A DNA stretch of 36,105 nucleotides, from contig JAGFCA010000102.1 in the NCBI GenBank assembly GCA_022394755.1, forward strand, positions 1 to 36,105, in the 5' to 3' direction. The DNA comes from Candidatus Poribacteria bacterium. Its GTDB lineage: Bacteria; Poribacteria; WGA-4E; WGA-3G. The notes below the pieces were generated by a model. The model searched no databases, was not told the DNA's origin, and saw nothing but the letters and a program-made list of their open reading frames with translations. Below, one piece after another: positions 32,101 to 36,105 of this stretch (the first letter of the stretch is position 1; the number at the start of each line of letters is the position of its first letter). Position numbers and translations under genes: made by a program.

Positions 32101-35069
32101 TAGTCACAGTATCGGATGAGAACGAGTCTAATTCCATAACTGTCACTATTAACATTACGGATATATATGAAACACCATTAAACATAGCACCTGTGTTTAA
32201 TGATGGGAGCAGCACATCCCGTTCGGTGTTAGAGAATTCAAGTATTGGAACAGACATCGGTAGTGCTGTGTCGGCATCAGATGATGGTGATACCTTAACC
32301 TACACGCTCGGTGGTACTGATGCCTCATCGTTTAGTATTGACAGTTCAACAGGGCAGTTGAACACCAACACTTCTCTAAACTATGAATCGGAAGATAGCT
32401 ATTCAGTGACCATCACTGCATCCGATGGCAACCTGACGAGTAGCATTGCCGTCACGATTGATATCTTAGATGCAAATGATGCCCCTGTCTTTACTGTAGG
32501 GAGTAGTACTTCGCGTATTGTAGCAGAGGATAGCGTAATCGGTACCAACATCGGAACTACCGTGTCTGCAACGGATGAAGATGGTGATAATCTATCCTAT
32601 AGTCTTAGTGGTACAGATGCTTCATTATTTAGAATTGATAATTTGACAGGACAAGTGCAGGTTGGAGTTGATCTTAGTATTGAAACAAAACCGGCTTATT
32701 CGCTGATAGTAACAGCTTCTGATGGTACACTCTCTGATTCTATCGCTGTTAGCATAATTGTTAGAAGTTCCAACGATGCACCCGTCTTTACTGAGGGAAA
32801 CAGTGCAACCCGGACTATTGTTGAAAATAGCGCAACCAACGTGAACATCGGATCGGTTGTAAGTGCGACTGATGCGGATGCAGACAATATAGTTTACACT
32901 CTCGGTGGCACAGATGCAGATTCCTTTGGTATCAATACAAACTCTGGGCAACTCATAACCAAAGATGAGTTGAACTTCGAAGATAAATCCAGCTACTCTG
33001 TGACAATTACTGCCTCCGATGGTAACCTTACAGATACTATAACGATTACGATTAACGTTACGGATGCCAATGATGCACCAGTGTTCACAGCCGGTACCAG
33101 CACAAGTCGTTCAATCGAAGAGAATACGGGGGCAGATACAGACATCGGATCTGTCGTGTCTGCAACAGACGAGGATGAAGACAGTCTCACCTATAGCCTT
33201 GCTGGGACGGATGCGTCCTCTTTTGCGATTGTTAGCACTTCCGGGCAACTGCAGACAAGTGCATCGTTGGATTATGAAACCAAAACAAGCTACTCAGTGA
33301 CGGTCTCTGTTTCTGATGGGAAAGATGGTAATGACAGCATCTCCGTCACTATTAACGTTACGGATGTAAATGAGAACAGAGCCCCCTCCTTCACCGAGGG
33401 TGACAGCACAACACGGTCAGTCTTAGAAAACACAACTTCAGGGCAAAACATCGGTACAGCTGTGGTTGCTACTGACAGTAATACCGGAGACACACTCACA
33501 TATACCTTGGGTGGTACTGATGCATCTTCGTTTTCCATTGTTAGCACTTCCGGACAACTGCAGACAAACTCAGCATTGGATTATGAAACAAAGAGTTCCT
33601 ACTCAGTGACTATCTCAGTTTCTGATGGAAAGAGCGGAACAGATAGTATTAATGTTACTATCAATGTCACCGATGTAACTGAAACCCCAATAACACCCGT
33701 CAATGAGCGTACACGGGCGGTACGGAATGCTATTGTTTCTGCAGTAAGTGGAGTTAATTCTGCTGATAATGTGACTGCTGCACACCTTGCGAGTATTTCA
33801 ATTTTGAATCTTAAACGTAAATCAATTACTGAGTTAAAATCTGATGATTTTGATGGTCTGACTTCACTTGAAACACTATTTTTGGATTTTAATTCCATCA
33901 GCGATATATCCCCACTTGCAAATCTGACTTCACTTAGGACACTTAATCTTGGAGCTAATTCCATCAGCGATATATCCTCAGTCGCCAACCTTACAAATCT
34001 CAAAGCACTCCTTATGATGGGAAATTCTATCAGCGATATATCCCCAGTCGCAAATCTTACTAAGCTTAAAAAACTTGATATTGGAACTAATTCTGTCAGT
34101 GATATATCAGCACTTGCGAATCTGACTTCACTCCAAGAACTCTTCCTAAATAGTAATTCAATCAGCGATATATCCCCACTTGCGAATCTGACTTCACTCA
34201 CAAATCTCTTAATATATGGTAATTCCATCAGCGATATATCCGCACTTGCGAATCTGACTTCACTCACTTTGGCAAGGTTGGATACCAATTCCATTAGAGA
34301 TGTATCCGCACTTGAAAGTCTTACCTCGTTGTCAATGGTATTTTTAGCAGGAAATCCGATTTCAGATTACGGTCCACTCCATAGAATGAAATCTGTAAAT
34401 CCGGAGTTTGGTATTGATATTAATATTAATAATAACCCACCTGTCTTCTCCGATGGCGATAGTACGACACGATCGGTTGCAGAAAACACCGCTTCCGAAC
34501 AAAACATCGGTACTGCTGTCGCTGCAACTGACAGTGATGCTGGAGACACACTCACCTATACTCTTGGAGGAACTGACGCGGATTCGTTTGATATTGATAG
34601 TTCGACTGGACAACTACAAACCAGTGCTCCATTGGATTATGAAACAAAGTCCTCCTATTCAGTCACGATTGATGTATCGGATGGTAATGACGGTTTAGAT
34701 AGAATCTCTGTTACCATCAATGTTACGGATGTCGCCGGTGCCGCTTCATTAGAAGTAGAACTTCAGTCTGTTCCTGAATCAACAACATTACTGTCAAACT
34801 ACCCCAACCCATTCAATCCAGAAACGTGGATACCGTATCAGTTGTCTAAACCATCTGAGGTAACAATAACGATCTATGATATACGTGGTCGTGTTGTTCG
34901 GAGATTGAACCTTGGACATCAGGTTGCAGGTTTCTATCAGGGACGTAACCAGGCTGCGCATTGGGATGGTAGAAATGCGGTTGGTGAAAAAGTCGCAACA
35001 GGTGTATATTTCTACACACTCAAAGCAAGTGAATTTTCTTATACGCGGAAGATGTTAATACAGAAATAA
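29115..35069 (+). CDS. giant LRR/cadherin surface protein, main part (frame 2)
   Basis: This is about 1984 codons. In order: the end of the split cadherin unit, another unit, leucine-rich blocks near 29560-29810 and 30070-30650 (LxxLxLxxNxLxxLPxGIFxGL), nine cadherin-like units near 30950-33690, an internalin-like LRR block near 33700-34400 (22-residue units of the SISDISPLANLTSLxxLxLxxN type), one last cadherin unit, and a C-terminal module. Cadherin units read TRSxxENTxxxxxIG, then DTLTYTLGGTDAxSFxIDS, then TGQLxTxxxLDYETKxSYSV. The C-terminus LLSNYPNPFNPETWIPYQLS, then IYDIRGRVVRRLNLGHQVAG and GVYFYTLKAS, resembles a sorting or FlgD-like domain. It is probably an exported calcium-binding adhesin. 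No start codon for independent translation was found. Confidence 0.85.
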   Translation, partial: SYTVTITVSDGSLTDAITVTINVTDVVEAIVNSAPTFNDGDITTRVVPENTLAGVNIGSPVNATDTLGDILTYTLGGMDADSFEIDSSTGQLKTNIALDYETKYIYSVTITADDGELSETITVIISVIDVNDTVLSVDFLPVADRTPQVRDAIVAAVPNVSDAADITESQVGAITNLNLRSQDIRSLKTGDFSGMTSLSNLNLHGNHLSKLPHGIFTGLTSLSALRLGGNTLEPTPIIVTLQQVSGSEYRAVVKNGAPFNVVLPINVINGSLSDGITSVTIPQGSIASATFTVIGPSAEVSFGSLPSLPANHFGYTLAQSATCNRTTIVADAIANAVGVSDCSDVTEVELATITWLDLSNQSITSLKSGDFDGMLSLRTLNLDNNELINLPEDIFDDLGSLKYLSLNDNKLTDLPNGIFSNLIALTGLDIFNNDLSSLPNEVFDGLSSITSISLNDNELVSLSNNLFDGLITLSSLFLSNNKLTNLPVGIFDGLTNLVELHLNGNPVHPIWLVVSLEKVGTNQFKAIIPTGAPFDVILPITVVNGTLADSTNTLTIPIGTVESQSLTVTRTPDTTDAVTATIGTFPSIPTNHSGYAFIIGMDLPIEVISQVNLPPEFAEGNSASRSIAENTVKNTNIGATVSATDSNTDDTLTYTLDGTDAVSFDIDSATGQLKTKVGLDYETKNSYSITLTVSDGELTDTIDVTISVSDVNEAPTFTVGDSTTLEVAENTDTDENIGSAITATDVDEDTLTYSLGGTDAVAFSIDTDTGQLRTKALLDFETKSSYSVTITVTDGTETATIDVTISISDVFENSAPEFTAGTSTTLSISENTGSGADIGSAVVATDVDDDTLTYTLDGTDASSFSIDSLSGQLKTKSPLDYETRTSYKVTVIADDSNGGTASITVTIDISDVDETSSNTPPVFTDGTSTSRSVLENSSIGTDIGSVVGATDDDDGDTLIYSLGGTDASSFSIDSTTGQLRTNAALDFETKASYSVIVTVSDENESNSITVTINITDIYETPLNIAPVFNDGSSTSRSVLENSSIGTDIGSAVSASDDGDTLTYTLGGTDASSFSIDSSTGQLNTNTSLNYESEDSYSVTITASDGNLTSSIAVTIDILDANDAPVFTVGSSTSRIVAEDSVIGTNIGTTVSATDEDGDNLSYSLSGTDASLFRIDNLTGQVQVGVDLSIETKPAYSLIVTASDGTLSDSIAVSIIVRSSNDAPVFTEGNSATRTIVENSATNVNIGSVVSATDADADNIVYTLGGTDADSFGINTNSGQLITKDELNFEDKSSYSVTITASDGNLTDTITITINVTDANDAPVFTAGTSTSRSIEENTGADTDIGSVVSATDEDEDSLTYSLAGTDASSFAIVSTSGQLQTSASLDYETKTSYSVTVSVSDGKDGNDSISVTINVTDVNENRAPSFTEGDSTTRSVLENTTSGQNIGTAVVATDSNTGDTLTYTLGGTDASSFSIVSTSGQLQTNSALDYETKSSYSVTISVSDGKSGTDSINVTINVTDVTETPITPVNERTRAVRNAIVSAVSGVNSADNVTAAHLASISILNLKRKSITELKSDDFDGLTSLETLFLDFNSISDISPLANLTSLRTLNLGANSISDISSVANLTNLKALLMMGNSISDISPVANLTKLKKLDIGTNSVSDISALANLTSLQELFLNSNSISDISPLANLTSLTNLLIYGNSISDISALANLTSLTLARLDTNSIRDVSALESLTSLSMVFLAGNPISDYGPLHRMKSVNPEFGIDININNNPPVFSDGDSTTRSVAENTASEQNIGTAVAATDSDAGDTLTYTLGGTDADSFDIDSSTGQLQTSAPLDYETKSSYSVTIDVSDGNDGLDRISVTINVTDVAGAASLEVELQSVPESTTLLSNYPNPFNPETWIPYQLSKPSEVTITIYDIRGRVVRRLNLGHQVAGFYQGRNQAAHWDGRNAVGEKVATGVYFYTLKASEFSYTRKMLIQK
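33885..34300 (+). repeat. 66-bp tandem repeats coding internalin-type LRRs
   Basis: Units of 66 bases carry the word AATTCCATCAGCGATATATC, then a few variable bases and TTGCGAATCTGACTTCACT. At least six units share this almost unchanged, so the array is recent and recombination-prone. Confidence 0.8.
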
Positions 35070-35111
35070 GTCTTTCGTAGAAGCATAATTCGTTGTACTT
35101 TAAATACAGTG

Positions 35112-35243
35112 TATCTCATAAATACGAATCGTGCGTTTTAAGTAAATTCCTCATTCATAGGGGCGGGGTTTCCCCGCCCGTTCTATCAGAATATAATGCA
35201 TGGTAAGATCAAAGATTCTTCCAAATATTAGATTTATGAGATA
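35112..35243. mobile_element. MITE-like element, copy A
   Basis: This 132-bp non-coding unit is bounded by 12-bp perfect terminal inverted repeats, TATCTCATAAAT (35112-35123) and ATTTATGAGATA (35232-35243). Inside is the hairpin GGGCGGGG TTT CCCCGCCC (35161-35179). No obvious target duplication is visible. About 115 bp match 35995-36105 in inverted orientation. Confidence 0.75.
35161..35179 (+). terminator. GC-rich hairpin within MITE copy A
   Basis: GGGCGGGG and CCCCGCCC pair over 8 bp with a TTT loop, about 90 bases past the stop of the giant gene. No T-run follows it, so terminator function is possible but unproven. Confidence 0.45.
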
Positions 35244-35994
35244 GGGTCAAGTATGTTTCAGACTATCAATCTATTCTGCGTAATCTGTGTTATCCGATCA
35301 AAATAAATACCAATACCAAATAGTTAATACCAAAATTTCACCAGTCTTTTCATTAATGTCACTATCAGTGCCAGGAATTAAATGAAAAATATTGAAGAAA
35401 AATATAACATTACGCAACTAATATAAGAAATTATAGCAATTAATTTGACTAAATAAGTAGCGATAATAACATACTGCAATATATTATTTCACATAACACA
35501 ATTTTAGCTTGAAATATCTATATTATTATGTTACTATATATATTACATACACCATGCATAATATATCATATACATAAGAGATTAAAAAGTGTTGTGAAAT
35601 TTTCACAACAGTTGTGAAAATTAAATCACAATCTTATATATCTACAAACCTATGCCACAACAGGGTTCAGAGCACTTGAAACAAGGAAAAAGCAGAAAAT
35701 ATTAAAAAAATAAAAAATTTTGACATTTTTCAAACAATTCTATAAAACCTTTCAGCAACTGGTTTTAGAGCACTTTTTCTTCTCTGAATTAAAAATTGTG
35801 TTGTGAAAATAAAATAGTGTTAGATTCAAGACTAAAAAATAAATACTTATGAAAATCTTAAAAAACAATCCTAATTACAATGAATCATTTATGTCAAAAA
35901 AAACATTCCTATTTAAGAATTGTAGCACATTCTTCCATATTGTTCCGTTCCAGCGTCAATTCTCAACATATGTTATGAGAATAATAATAGAGCT
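35244..35994. other. very AT-rich non-coding region between the two MITE copies
   Basis: No ORF of note was found. It holds the near-perfect palindrome GTTGTGAAATTTTCACAAC (35591-35609) and two more half-sites GTTGTGAAAA at 35611-35620 and 35800-35809. A shared word, TTCAGAGCACTT or TTTTAGAGCACTTT, occurs at about 35668 and 35764. Confidence 0.6.
35591..35620. promoter_or_regulatory. palindromic operator-like site with extra half-site
   Basis: The arms GTTGTGAAA (35591-35599) and TTTCACAAC (35601-35609) surround one base. A third half-site, GTTGTGAAAA, follows at 35611. It looks like a dimer-binding site; no regulator or target gene is identifiable here. Confidence 0.4.
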
Positions 35995-36105
35995 TATCTC
36001 ATAAATCAAATATTTGGAAGAATCTTGGATCTTTCCATGCATTATATATTAATACAACTGCGGGAAACCCTGTCCCTACGAAAAAGGAATTTACTAAAAA
36101 CGCAC
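35995..36105. mobile_element. MITE-like element, copy B (inverted, cut by window edge)
   Basis: It starts with TATCTCATAAAT (35995-36006). Its reverse complement matches copy A from the AATGCATGG...GATTCTTCC region through the hairpin (here GGGTTTCCC, less perfect) to AGTAAATTCC and GTGCGTTTTT. The far end lies outside the window. Confidence 0.75.

Overview
The window most likely comes from a Candidatus Poribacteria-type genome or a close relative (inference). The evidence is the C-terminal sorting-type module of the giant surface protein (NYPNPFNPETWIPYQL followed by a FlgD-like DGRN/GVYFYTL region), a secreted LamG protein, a PhyH dioxygenase, a TIM-barrel sugar isomerase, and many short dispersed palindromic repeats between loosely packed genes. 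The DNA is AT-rich. I see no integrase, transposase, CRISPR array or rRNA. There is one tRNA (Asn).

Region 1 (about 1-7020, almost all minus strand) is a defence and toxin-antitoxin island. It holds a 1437-aa STAND NTPase with an N-terminal Cap4/DUF4297-like nuclease (Avs-like). Its stop codon overlaps the start of a PIN/VapC-type nuclease. Next come a HicB-like remnant, a DUF104 antitoxin with a frameshifted PIN toxin, and a DUF4926 gene. The last 41 codons of the STAND gene recur as a separate 41-codon ORF beside the second PIN cassette. A second repeat lies just past the 3' end of both PIN genes. The two loci therefore share flanks but carry different PIN cassettes.

Region 2 (7020-13060) has a 600-base intergenic stretch with seven copies of an AATCATYAAC motif in an 81-bp tandem arrangement. 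It is followed by an XRE-HTH/metallo-beta-lactamase fusion and DppB/DppC-type permeases (minus), then a Uma2 nuclease, a sugar isomerase/epimerase-like protein and a secreted LamG protein (plus).

Region 3 (13260-21550) begins with a tight AAA ATPase plus PIN-like nuclease pair, a candidate two-gene defence module. It continues with an unrecognised protein, two paralogous N-terminally anchored proteins (one built of 22-residue repeats), a small membrane protein, an unknown 230-aa protein, and an AlkB dioxygenase overlapping a methyltransferase-like gene that ends at a clear terminator.

Region 4 (21990-27560) holds a TPR protein, a membrane protein overlapping a rhodanese, tRNA-Asn with its terminator, and a PhyH dioxygenase. 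On the minus strand is an operon of an ABC ATPase, an unlisted 44-aa protein and a TPP enzyme.

Region 5 (27560-36105) is dominated by a roughly 2290-aa secreted protein of leucine-rich and cadherin-like repeats. It is split by a one-base frameshift at an A7 run and flanked on both sides by very AT-rich DNA. Downstream lie two inverted copies of a MITE-like element with 12-bp terminal inverted repeats.
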